In this document: positions 37,879 to 45,203 of the stretch, in pieces
Layout: each line of letters starts with the position of its first letter
Position numbering within the stretch: position 1 is the stretch's first letter
Assembly: GCF_016651105.1 (NCBI RefSeq)
Contig: NZ_JAEKEL010000001.1
Location: 2,718,001-2,782,000 of the forward strand
Direction of reading: 5' to 3'
From: Pseudomonas sp. TH15
Lineage (GTDB): Bacteria > Pseudomonadota > Gammaproteobacteria > Pseudomonadales > Pseudomonadaceae
Length of the DNA stretch: 64,000 bases
Made by a program: the position numbers and the translations under genes
Notes under the pieces: model-generated
The model's input: only the letters and a program-made list of their open reading frames with translations
What the model was told of the DNA's origin: nothing
Database searches by the model: none

Positions 37879-38742
37879 GTGAATGTTGATTTGCACTGCC
37901 ATAGCACGGCCTCCGATGGCGCCCTGGCGCCTGCGGTACTGGTTGCGCGTGCGTTCGAGAAAGGCGTGCGAGTCCTGGCCTTGACCGATCACGACACCCT
38001 TGAGGGGCTCGACGAGGCCCGCAGCACCGCAACGGCGCTGGGGATGCAACTGGTCAACGGCGTCGAATTGTCCTGCACCTGGGGCGGCGCGACCATTCAC
38101 GTACTGGGCTACGGCTTCGACGTCAATGCCGCACCGTTGGTCGAGGCGATCGCCAAATTGCACGATGGCCGCTGGCTACGGTCCGAAGAAATAAGTCGCA
38201 AACTGGCGTTGAAAGGCATGCCCGGTGCGATGGAAGGCGCCCGGGAGATGCAGCAGGCGCTGGGCGACAGCGGCAACGCGCCGGCCCGTCCGCATTTTGC
38301 CGACTGGATGGTGCGTGAAGGTTTCGTCAAGGATCGCGCCGAAGCGTTCCGCAAATGGCTGGGCGCCGGCAAGCTGGGGGACGTCAAGCAACACTGGCCG
38401 ACCCTGGAAGACACCGTCGCGACCCTGCGCGCGGCGGGTGCCTGGGTCAGCCTGGCGCACCCTTGGCATTACGATTTCACTCGCAGCAAGCGTCGCCGCC
38501 TGATTTCTGACTATATTCAAGCAGGGGGCCACGCTATCGAAGTGGTCAATGGTCATCAGCCCGCAGAACAGGTGGGCAGTCTGGCCATTCTCGCTCGCGA
38601 GTTCGGTCTGCTGGTCAGCGCCGGCAGTGATTTTCATGGCCCTGGAGGCTGGTCGGAAATCGGTGAATACCGCCCGGTTCCGGAGGATCTGCCACCGCTT
38701 TGGTGTCGATTCAAACATGACCCAATTATTGCCGCCGTCTGA
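37879..38742 (+). CDS. rnm: PHP-domain 5'-3' exoribonuclease/3',5'-nucleotide phosphatase (RNase AM, YciV-like)
   Basis: 287 residues. PHP metal sites: VDLHCHSTASDG, LTDHDTLEG, NGVELSCTW, LAHPWHYD and GSDFHGPGG. In E. coli the homologue Rnm matures rRNA 5' ends and degrades pAp. The GTG at 37879 (MNVDLHCH) has GAGG upstream; the TTG at 37861 is an alternative. It is followed by yciO with its start ~14 bp after the stop. Confidence 0.92.
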   Translation: MNVDLHCHSTASDGALAPAVLVARAFEKGVRVLALTDHDTLEGLDEARSTATALGMQLVNGVELSCTWGGATIHVLGYGFDVNAAPLVEAIAKLHDGRWLRSEEISRKLALKGMPGAMEGAREMQQALGDSGNAPARPHFADWMVREGFVKDRAEAFRKWLGAGKLGDVKQHWPTLEDTVATLRAAGAWVSLAHPWHYDFTRSKRRRLISDYIQAGGHAIEVVNGHQPAEQVGSLAILAREFGLLVSAGSDFHGPGGWSEIGEYRPVPEDLPPLWCRFKHDPIIAAV

Positions 38743-38755
38743 ACAGGTAGAAAAT

Positions 38756-39385
38756 GTGAGTCAATTTTTCCAGATTCATCCGGAAAACCCGCAAGCGCGC
38801 CTGATCAAACAGGCGGTCGAGATCATCCGCAAAGGCGGGGTGGTGATTTATCCCACAGACTCGTCCTACGCCATTGGTTGCCAGATCGGCGACAAGAATG
38901 CCGTGGAACGCGTACGCCGCTTGCGTCAGCTGGACGACAAGCACAACTTCGCGCTGATTTGCAGCGACCTGTCGCAGTTGGGCATATTCGCCAAGATCGA
39001 CACTGGTACGTTCCGTATTCTTAAGGCCCATTTACCTGGGCCTTATACGTTTATCCTCAACGCCACTCGCGAAGTGCCGCGCCTGTTGCTGCACGCCAAG
39101 AAGCGCACCATCGGCCTGCGGGTGCCGAGCCATCCGATTGCGCTGGCGCTGCTGGAAGAGCTCGGCGAGCCGCTGATGAGCGTGACGCTGATCATGCCCG
39201 GCGACACCGATCCGTTGAGTGACCCTCACGAAATGCGCCAATTGCTGGAGCACCAGGTCGACCTGATCATCGACGGCGGTTTCGGCGGGATCAAGGCGTC
39301 CACGGTGATCAACCTTGCCGACGGCGAGCCGCAAGTGATCCGCGTCGGTTGCGGCGACCCTGCGCCGTTCATGGCCGAGGCCTAG
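38756..39385 (+). CDS. yciO: YciO/TsaC-family L-threonylcarbamoyladenylate synthase-like protein
   Basis: 209 residues, starting MSQFFQIHPENPQARLIK from GTG 38756 with AGGTAG upstream. Sua5/YciO/YrdC motifs: GGVVIYPTDSSYAIGC, KHNFALICSDLSQL, KRTIGLRVPSHPIALALLEEL. YciO-type members may have weaker or different activity than the essential TsaC, which must be elsewhere. An earlier ATG (38717) overlaps the previous gene. Confidence 0.93.
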   Translation: MSQFFQIHPENPQARLIKQAVEIIRKGGVVIYPTDSSYAIGCQIGDKNAVERVRRLRQLDDKHNFALICSDLSQLGIFAKIDTGTFRILKAHLPGPYTFILNATREVPRLLLHAKKRTIGLRVPSHPIALALLEELGEPLMSVTLIMPGDTDPLSDPHEMRQLLEHQVDLIIDGGFGGIKASTVINLADGEPQVIRVGCGDPAPFMAEA

Positions 39386-40204
39386 ATGTCTGCAGTAGAA
39401 CCCGTCGACAGTCAGGCCGGAGCCCAGCAAGAGCTGCCCTTCGCCATGGTCTATGGCCAGGCGGTCATGGAAATGCCGCTGGACCTGTACATCCCGCCGG
39501 ATGCCCTCGAGGTGTTCCTCGAAGCGTTCGAAGGCCCGCTCGACCTGCTGCTGTACCTGATCCGCAAACAGAACATCAATATCCTCGACATCCCGGTGGC
39601 GGAAATCACCCGTCAATACATGGGGTATGTCGAGTTGATGCAGTCGGTGCGCCTGGAACTCGCCGCCGAGTACCTGGTGATGGCCGCGATGCTGGCCGAG
39701 ATCAAGTCGCGGATGCTGCTGCCGCGCGCCGAATCCATCGAAGCCGAGGAAGACGATCCCCGGGCCGAACTGATCCGGCGCTTGCAGGAATACGAACGCT
39801 TCAAGGCTGCCGCTGAAGGCATCGACGGCTTGAGCCGGGTTGGTCGCGATGTGGTGGTGCCCAAGCTGGATGCCCCAGAAGCCCGGGCGCGCAAGCTGGT
39901 GCCGGACGTGAGCCTGGGGGAATTGCTGATGTCCATGGCCGAGGTCCTGCGCCGGGGCGACATGTTCGAAAGCCACCAGGTCAGCCGCGAGGCGCTGTCC
40001 ACCCGCGAGCGTATGAGCGACGTGCTGGAACGGCTCAAGGGCGGCGGCTTCGTGCCGTTTGTCGAGCTGTTCACCGCCGAAGAAGGGCGGCTGGGCGTGG
40101 TCGTGACCTTTATGGCGATCCTTGAACTGGTCAAGGAATCCTTGGTCGAGCTGGTACAGAATGAGCCGTACGCGCCGATCCACGTGCGGGCCCGAGCCGA
40201 ATAA
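39386..40204 (+). CDS. scpA: Segregation and condensation protein A
   Basis: 272 residues. Kleisin subunit linking SMC heads. FEGPLDLLLYLIRKQNINIL, ITRQYMGYVELM, LVMAAMLAEIKSRMLLP and a C-terminal winged helix (FVPFVELFTAEEGRLGVVVTFMAILEL). Starts immediately after the yciO stop. Forms an operon with scpB. Confidence 0.96.
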   Translation: MSAVEPVDSQAGAQQELPFAMVYGQAVMEMPLDLYIPPDALEVFLEAFEGPLDLLLYLIRKQNINILDIPVAEITRQYMGYVELMQSVRLELAAEYLVMAAMLAEIKSRMLLPRAESIEAEEDDPRAELIRRLQEYERFKAAAEGIDGLSRVGRDVVVPKLDAPEARARKLVPDVSLGELLMSMAEVLRRGDMFESHQVSREALSTRERMSDVLERLKGGGFVPFVELFTAEEGRLGVVVTFMAILELVKESLVELVQNEPYAPIHVRARAE

Positions 40205-40215
40205 CGAGTTGAACC

Positions 40216-41205
40216 ATGAACCTGACTGAACCCCGCGAGCTGGCGCCACTGCTTGAAGCCTTTCTGTTGGCCTCGGGAAAACCGCAATCGCTTGAACGCC
40301 TGTTCGAACTCTTCGAAGAAGGCGAACGGCCAGAGCCGCCGGTCTTCAAGAAAGCCCTGACGATTCTCGCCAAGTCCTGCGACGGCCGTGCCTTCGAGCT
40401 CAAAGAGGTCGCCTCTGGCTATCGCTTGCAGATCCGCGAGAAGTTCTCGCCGTGGGTCGGCCGCTTGTGGGAAGAGCGCCCGCAACGTTATTCCCGCGCC
40501 ATGCTCGAAACCATCGCGCTGATCGCCTATCGCCAGCCGATCACCCGGGGCGAGATCGAAGACGTGCGCGGCGTGGCGGTCAACAGTCACATCGTCAAGA
40601 CCTTGCTGGAGCGCGAGTGGATTCGCATCGTCGGTTACCGCGACGTACCCGGCAAACCGGCGATGTTCGCCACCACCAAGGCGTTTCTCGACCACTTCAA
40701 CCTGAAAAACCTCGACGATTTGCCACCGCTGGCCGAGCTGCGGGAGATGGAACCGGACCCGGTGCTCGATTTCGACGACGCCCCGGTGCCGCAGAGCTTG
40801 CAGGAACGGGTCGACGCCAGCGCCGAGCCGGAAGAGGAGAAGGAAGAGACCAGTTTCCATACCTTGCTGCTCGAACTGGACAGCATGGAAGAGGGGATCA
40901 AGACCGACTTCGACGATTTGCTGCGTGATGCCGCCGATGGCGAGGCACCGACGGTTGAAGCAGAAATCAAGACTGAGTCTGAACCACAGATCGCCGAGCC
41001 AACCATCGAAGTTGAACTTGAAGCCGAGCCAGAAGCCGAACGGGAAGAGGACATTCTTGGCGTCGCCGAAGCCCGCGAAAAGCTGTTGGCCGCTGTCGCC
41101 GCCCTCGGACAATCCGCGCCAGAACCCGAACTGAGCGAAGAAGAAGCCGAAGCCCGCGCCCTGGCCGAAGCCATCGAAGCCGAACGCCGCGAGTTCGAAG
41201 ACTGA
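40216..41205 (+). CDS. scpB: Segregation and condensation protein B
   Basis: 329 residues. Two winged-helix domains (ALLEAFLLASGKPQSLERLF, then RYSRAMLETIALIAYRQPIT and VNSHIVKTLLEREW). A long acidic Glu-rich tail from residue ~190 is typical of Pseudomonas ScpB and absent from shorter homologues. Starts 12 bp after scpA. Confidence 0.96.
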   Translation: MNLTEPRELAPLLEAFLLASGKPQSLERLFELFEEGERPEPPVFKKALTILAKSCDGRAFELKEVASGYRLQIREKFSPWVGRLWEERPQRYSRAMLETIALIAYRQPITRGEIEDVRGVAVNSHIVKTLLEREWIRIVGYRDVPGKPAMFATTKAFLDHFNLKNLDDLPPLAELREMEPDPVLDFDDAPVPQSLQERVDASAEPEEEKEETSFHTLLLELDSMEEGIKTDFDDLLRDAADGEAPTVEAEIKTESEPQIAEPTIEVELEAEPEAEREEDILGVAEAREKLLAAVAALGQSAPEPELSEEEAEARALAEAIEAERREFED

Positions 41206-41221
41206 CCGCTGCTCGTTCTTT

Positions 41222-41312
41222 TGTAGGAGCTGAGCTTGCTCGCGAAAGCGGAGTGTCAGTCAACAATGATGTCGACTGACACGGCCCCTTCGCGAGCAGG
41301 CTCGCTCCCACA
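41222..41312. repeat. REP-like inverted pair, TGTGGGAGC/TGTAGGAGC family
   Basis: TGTAGGAGCTGAGCTTGCTC and TTCGCGAGCAGGCTCGCTCC flank a short centre with GTCAGTC. Between scpB and the DUF1289 gene. Confidence 0.88.
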
Positions 41313-41338
41313 GTGATTGGTGTTGACTGGAGTATTTG

Positions 41339-41530
41339 ATGACCTCAACCAAAGACCCCTGCATCAGCGTCTGCAAGTTCACCGACGACATTTGCCTTGG
41401 CTGCGGCCGCAGCAAGCGCGAAATCAAGGCCTGGAAGAAGCTCGACAAGACCGACAAACGCACCGTACTCGCCGAAGCGGCGCTGCGTTTGATCAAGCTC
41501 GGTGCCACCGTTCGGCGCAAAGGCAAGTAA
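41339..41530 (+). CDS. DUF1289 small cysteine-rich protein
   Basis: 63 residues. DPCISVCKFTDDICLGCGRS carries the four conserved Cys expected to bind a metal or cluster; family function is unknown. GGAG lies 6 nt before ATG 41339. Located between scpB and rluB. Confidence 0.9.
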   Translation: MTSTKDPCISVCKFTDDICLGCGRSKREIKAWKKLDKTDKRTVLAEAALRLIKLGATVRRKGK

Positions 41531-41687
41531 GTCTCCATTGATCAGCTAGTCTCTGATGCGCAAACGCTTGCATGAGCGTATGATTCGCGACCCTCCGGCG
41601 ATCCCTTCGCCCGAGTGCCCAGTTTTACATCGCTTCAGGACCCTCACTTCAGAGCTGCCTGAACAGACCACACCGGGAGGTGCCCAG

Positions 41688-42908
41688 ATGAGTATCAACG
41701 ACCAGAAAGACGACGCCGAAATCGGCCCAGCAGGCGAAAAACTGCAGAAAGTCCTCGCCCGTATCGGCGTCGGCTCGCGCCGTGACGTAGAAGCCTGGAT
41801 CAGCCACGGCCGCATCAAGGTCAATGGCAAAGACGCCACCCTCGGGCAGCGCGTCGACATGCACGACGCCATCACCATTGATGGCAAGGTGATCAAGCGC
41901 GAAGAAGCCGCCGAGTCGGTACGCCGCGTGATCATGTACAACAAGCCCGACGGCGAAATCTGCACCCGCCTTGATCCGGAAGGCCGTCCAACCGTTTTCG
42001 ACAAGATGCCGCGCCCCAAAGAAGGTCGCTGGATCAACATCGGTCGTCTCGACATCAACACCACCGGTCTGCTGATGTTCACCACTGACGGTGAATTGGC
42101 TAACCGCCTGATGCACCCTTCCTACGAAATGGACCGTGAATACGCGGTACGTGTCCGTGGCGAAGTTGACGACGAAATGATCGAGCGTCTGAAGGCAGGC
42201 GTCGTCCTCGAGGACGGCCCGGCCAAGTTCACCGACATCAAGCAGGCTCCAGGTGGCGAAGGTTTCAACCACTGGTACCACTGCGTGGTGATGGAAGGTC
42301 GCAACCGCGAAGTTCGTCGTCTGTGGGAATCCCAGGGCTTGGTGGTCAGCCGTCTGAAGCGCGTGCGTTTCGGTCCGGTGTTCCTTAACTCCGACCTGCC
42401 GATGGGTCGCTGGCGCGAAATGAGCCAGTACGAAGTCGACATTCTGAGTGCTGAAGTGGGCCTGACGCCTGTGGCCATGCCGCAGATGAACGCCAAGAGC
42501 AAAGACAAACTCGACCGCATGCAGCGTAAATCGTCGCGTCCGATGGGCAAGACCGAGCGCGTGCGCTCGTTGCGTCCAGCCGCTGGCGCGCCGACTGGCC
42601 CTCGTCCGAGCCGTGAGCCGCAGATCGAAGGCGAGCGCCCAGGTCGCAAGCCAGTCGCCCGTGACGGCGAGCGCGCTCCGCGTCCGGCCAACGGTCGCAC
42701 TGAGGGTGGCGAACGTGGGGCTCCTGCCGGTCGTGGTACGCCAGTGGCGGATCGTCCAGCGGACACTACCAACAAGCGTCCGGCCAAGCCTGCGCCGAAG
42801 CGTCCGGGCATCAAGCTGGTCGACGGTGACAAGCCGTCGGGCAAGCGACGCGGTGCACCGGCAGGTTCCGGTCAGCGTCCAGGTTTCGGTCGCAAAAAGC
42901 CGGAATAA
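41688..42908 (+). CDS. rluB: 23S rRNA pseudouridine synthase RluB
   Basis: 406 residues; modifies U2605 of 23S rRNA in E. coli. N-terminal S4 domain (EKLQKVLARIGVGSRRDVEA), catalytic-Asp motif GRLDINTTGLLMFTTDG, and the end of the core at RVRFGPVFL. A ~130-residue basic Arg/Pro/Gly tail follows, common in pseudomonad RluB. The ATG at 41688 has GGGAGG upstream; the 44 codons before it are not family-like. Confidence 0.95.
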   Translation: MSINDQKDDAEIGPAGEKLQKVLARIGVGSRRDVEAWISHGRIKVNGKDATLGQRVDMHDAITIDGKVIKREEAAESVRRVIMYNKPDGEICTRLDPEGRPTVFDKMPRPKEGRWINIGRLDINTTGLLMFTTDGELANRLMHPSYEMDREYAVRVRGEVDDEMIERLKAGVVLEDGPAKFTDIKQAPGGEGFNHWYHCVVMEGRNREVRRLWESQGLVVSRLKRVRFGPVFLNSDLPMGRWREMSQYEVDILSAEVGLTPVAMPQMNAKSKDKLDRMQRKSSRPMGKTERVRSLRPAAGAPTGPRPSREPQIEGERPGRKPVARDGERAPRPANGRTEGGERGAPAGRGTPVADRPADTTNKRPAKPAPKRPGIKLVDGDKPSGKRRGAPAGSGQRPGFGRKKPE

Positions 42909-42951
42909 GGCAGCTGTGAGCTTCTAGCGACAAGCTTCAAGCTAAAGCGAA

Positions 42952-42980
42952 AACGCCAACCGCAGCGTTGGCGTTTTTTT
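42952..42980 (+). terminator. Rho-independent terminator after rluB
   Basis: AACGCCAAC and GTTGGCGTT pair around CGCAGC, followed by a run of T (42974-42980). Confidence 0.88.
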
Positions 42981-43013
42981 CGTCTGCCAGAAGATTTGTG
43001 TTGCCCGATCCGG

Positions 43014-43097
43014 CCTCTTCGCGAGCAGGCTCGCTCCCATATTGAATCTGTGTCGTACACAATCCCCCTGTGGGAGCGAGCCTGCTCGCGAAGGCGC
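43014..43097. repeat. REP-like inverted pair, TGTGGGAGCGAGCC family
   Basis: CTTCGCGAGCAGGCTCGCTC on the left and TGTGGGAGCGAGCCTGCTCG on the right, a near-perfect pair. It marks the left edge of the unusual block 43.1-50.8 kb. Confidence 0.9.
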
Positions 43098-43104
43098 CAG
43101 TCGC

Positions 43105-44069
43105 TCAGAACACAAACCGTCCGTCAAACAACGGCTTGTCATCCAGCGCCAACACTCCGCCAGAAAAGATCAGATCCAGATGATGGCTGCCCTTGGCCCC
43201 GCCCCCAACCCCAGGTGCAAGCCGCAATGGCGCTCCTCGAACCCGGCGTTGCGCGCATAGAGCTCCTTCACGCCTTCGTTGGTGCCAATGCCCAGCTCCT
43301 CAATCCGCCGATTCGACGGATTGGCGTCCAGGTATTTGTTGAAGTCATGCCCAAGCCCCGGCACATCCGTGGCGATTTTTCTGATAGTCGAGTTCTCGAT
43401 CCACAACTCCAGCGGCGACTCCAGTACCCCGTACTTGCGGGCGAAGGGGATCGTGCTGAGGAACGTCCCCATAAACTTCACCCGGCCATTAATCTCCTCA
43501 CTGTGGGTCGCGATTTCGCCGGGCGCCAGGTCAAAGTTGCCGACGCCGTTGATGTCCGTCCACTTCTTGATACTGCTCAGCGGTGTTTCAAACCACGAGC
43601 CGTGGTCATCCTTGAAACTTAATGTTGTGGCGTGGGACATGCGCTGGATCAAGTGGCTATTGAGCCCGGCAATACGCTGAGGCGTGACACTGAAGGTGTC
43701 GTAGAAGTAATCGCCGTAATCCTTGAACAGCAGCGACTTCTTCCAGTTTTCCGCCATGACGCCTTGCAGCGCACGGACAAACTCCGGGCCGTCGGGGCGA
43801 GGGTTGGGCAGGGTGGAAGAGTCGTAGAAGAAAATGTACAGATCGCTGTCGGCAATCGCCTGGGCCAGCAAATCCGTGGGCTCCAGGTCCAGACGCATGG
43901 CGCTGAAGCTGAATTGTGGGCTGTTACCGGCCTGTTCGGCGATGTTGCCAGTCAGTGCCTCGTAATCAGCGGTGTGGCCGAGCAAGACCTTCGCCGGGTT
44001 GATGCCGACAAGGGCCGGGTGGTGTTCGAGGTAGTAAAGGAAATGCGAAATGGCGCGTTGCTTATCCAT
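43105..44069 (-). pseudogene. M29-aminopeptidase/NicX-like metalloenzyme with a C-terminal frameshift
   Basis: About 322 residues if repaired. The N-terminus MDKQRAISHFLYYLEHHPAL follows an excellent GGGAGG site (ATG 44069). The middle and end resemble COG2309 (aminopeptidase T and NicX-type ring-cleaving dioxygenase relatives): PGEIATHSEEINGRVKFMGT, LELWIENSTIRKI, IEELGIGTNEGVKELYARNA, HCGLHLGLG. A base is missing in the G-rich run near 43197-43206. As read, the protein ends AGPRAAIIWI at 43170; adding one G restores KGSHHLDLIFSGG...DGRFVF to the stop at 43105-43107. That tail holds the HxD pair that should bind metal. It is preceded by a 45-residue peptide gene and a hairpin, which suggests the enzyme acts on that peptide or on a product (inference). 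Confidence 0.72.
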
Positions 44070-44092
44070 GTAGTCCTCCCTGACAAACCGAG

Positions 44093-44130
44093 AAAAAGTG
44101 GCAGGCACGACCGGCCGGATCGTACCTGCC
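44093..44130 (-). terminator. Attenuator-like hairpin between peptide gene and M29-like gene
   Basis: An 11-bp stem, GGCAGGTACGA with TCGTGCCTGCC (one G-T wobble), around a 9-nt loop, then T5 on the minus strand. It sits in the 69-bp gap. Such a site gives more message for the first gene than the second, common when a small peptide must outnumber its enzyme. Confidence 0.7.
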
Positions 44131-44138
44131 GGGATGTC

Positions 44139-44276
44139 TTACAGAGGCCACATCGCTGTGCCGAACGGAACAATCGCGTCGGCTTGCATCATTTCAACGG
44201 CGGCGTCATGGGTCGGCGCTTCAAACCAATCGTCCAGTTGCAGTTCAGTTTCCAAGTCTTTTTCAATTACTTGCAT
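44139..44276 (-). CDS. 45-residue acidic peptide, candidate precursor peptide
   Basis: Start ATG 44276 with AGGAG 7 nt upstream; stop TAA at 44139. It opens MQVIEKDLETELQLDDWFEA, continues through an acidic stretch containing HDAAVEMM, and ends PFGTAMWPL. An acidic leader and a short hydrophobic, Trp/Pro-containing tail are what a ribosomally made precursor would look like, and the next gene is a processing-type metalloenzyme. No leader motif (GG, Nif11, PqqA) is recognised, so neither class nor modification is claimed. Too short for a long-ORF list; coding is supported by its ribosome site, hairpin and linked gene. Confidence 0.68.
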   Translation of the reverse strand: MQVIEKDLETELQLDDWFEAPTHDAAVEMMQADAIVPFGTAMWPL

Positions 44277-44765
44277 TGTGAATCTCCTAGATGACTTTCA
44301 CGGTTATCAAAGCGTCGCGCGCTCATCTTCGAGCAGCGCGGTGACTGGCCGGTCAGATGGCCGACGAGACGTGGAGAACCTAGTTGAGGGTTTTTTGTTA
44401 TGCAAAAAATTATTTATTTAATTTTTAAATAGACTTTTTATTCTGTTTTTCAGGCGTGTTTTTCTTATTTAAAAACATAAAACTAAATGGGTTATTTCAT
44501 TAGCCAGCTAGCGACCGTCAATTTGCAGACGTCCTACAGAAATTTCTCGAACGGCAATTTAACGTTACGCCGCGTAAAGAAATATTTACGAAAATCACGT
44601 CAAAGGCCAGTGAATGGCCGAGTCCATCGAGGGTGTAAGGAAAAGCTGCCGAAGCCCGTCGGGTCAGGCGCTGCGCAGGGCTCTGGCGCGCTTGTTTCAG
44701 CGGCGTTTGAAGGGTGAGATGCGCCCCATGCCTGTCGTGCAGGTGCATAACAAGAAGGAGGCGCA
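44277..44765. other. Gene-free, partly AT-rich interval
   Basis: This ~490 bp has no convincing gene. 44390-44480 is very AT-rich compared with everything around it and probably contains the promoter of the peptide gene on the minus strand. Open frames here (for example 44487-44717) lack ribosome sites and family-like sequence. Confidence 0.5.
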
Positions 44766-44912
44766 ATGAACGCCGTGACTCATCTCCATCTCTCCCCGTG
44801 GGCGGATTGTTTGATCCCCTGCGTCGATGACCTGCAAAGGTCTGACTTCCTTTTTGCAGCCGCCCGAGACCCTCGACGCGGACACAGGCAATCCCGGCAA
44901 CCGACGCGCTGA
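44766..44912 (+). CDS. Possible 48-residue small ORF with a strong ribosome site
   Basis: ATG 44766 follows AAGGAGG (44755-44761) and runs to TGA 44910-44912. The product starts MNAVTHLHLSPWADCLIPCV and ends in a basic segment (RRGHRQSRQPTR). No family recognised. It could be a real small protein or a leader. The AAGGAGG is the main support. Confidence 0.35.
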   Translation: MNAVTHLHLSPWADCLIPCVDDLQRSDFLFAAARDPRRGHRQSRQPTR

Positions 44913-44923
44913 TCCAGCAGTGT

Positions 44924-44952
44924 CTGGCAGCAGGGGGTTAGCGGTGTACAAT
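44924..44952 (+). promoter_or_regulatory. Sigma-70-type promoter for the permease
   Basis: CTGGCA (44924-44929), a 17-bp spacer, TACAAT (44947-44952). This gives a leader of roughly 240 nt before the permease start, containing a short Trp-bearing ORF. Confidence 0.6.
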
Positions 44953-45080
44953 GCGCCGCGTTTTAACTGTGACCTCCTGCGCATCTGCGCAAACTTCAAG
45001 GCTACCCGTCTTGTTCATTCCGCCGCGCCACAAGCGTGTCGGGTTCGATTTCGTCACAGATAAAAACAAACAGGTGACGC

Positions 45081-45143
45081 ATGACCGTTGTAAATACGCT
45101 GAACTCCTGGTGCTTGCGCTGGGGTTTGATCGGCGCTGCTTGA
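45081..45143 (+). CDS. 20-codon leader ORF with two Trp codons upstream of the permease
   Basis: ATG 45081 follows CAGGTGACGC and ends at TGA 45143, 60 bp before the aroP start. The peptide has Trp at positions 10 and 14, flanked by Cys and Arg (SWCLRWGLIGAA). For a 20-residue peptide in the leader of an aromatic amino acid permease, two Trp codons are suggestive of translation-based control. A TGTAAA half-site (TyrR/PhhR-like) lies inside it. No clear terminator hairpin was found between it and the gene. Confidence 0.4.
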   Translation: MTVVNTLNSWCLRWGLIGAA

Positions 45144-45203
45144 AATTGCAAATGAGCAGCAACGTCTACTGAACATCATCAAACCTTGCGTGAGACCCTT
45201 TTC

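Noticed and set aside
44487..44717. Plus-strand frame (76 codons) before the permease
   Set aside because: No ribosome site, Lys/Arg-rich random-looking sequence, AT-rich non-coding context.
44951..45172. 73-codon frame in the permease leader
   Set aside because: Its ATG overlaps the -10 element, so it would not be in the transcript.
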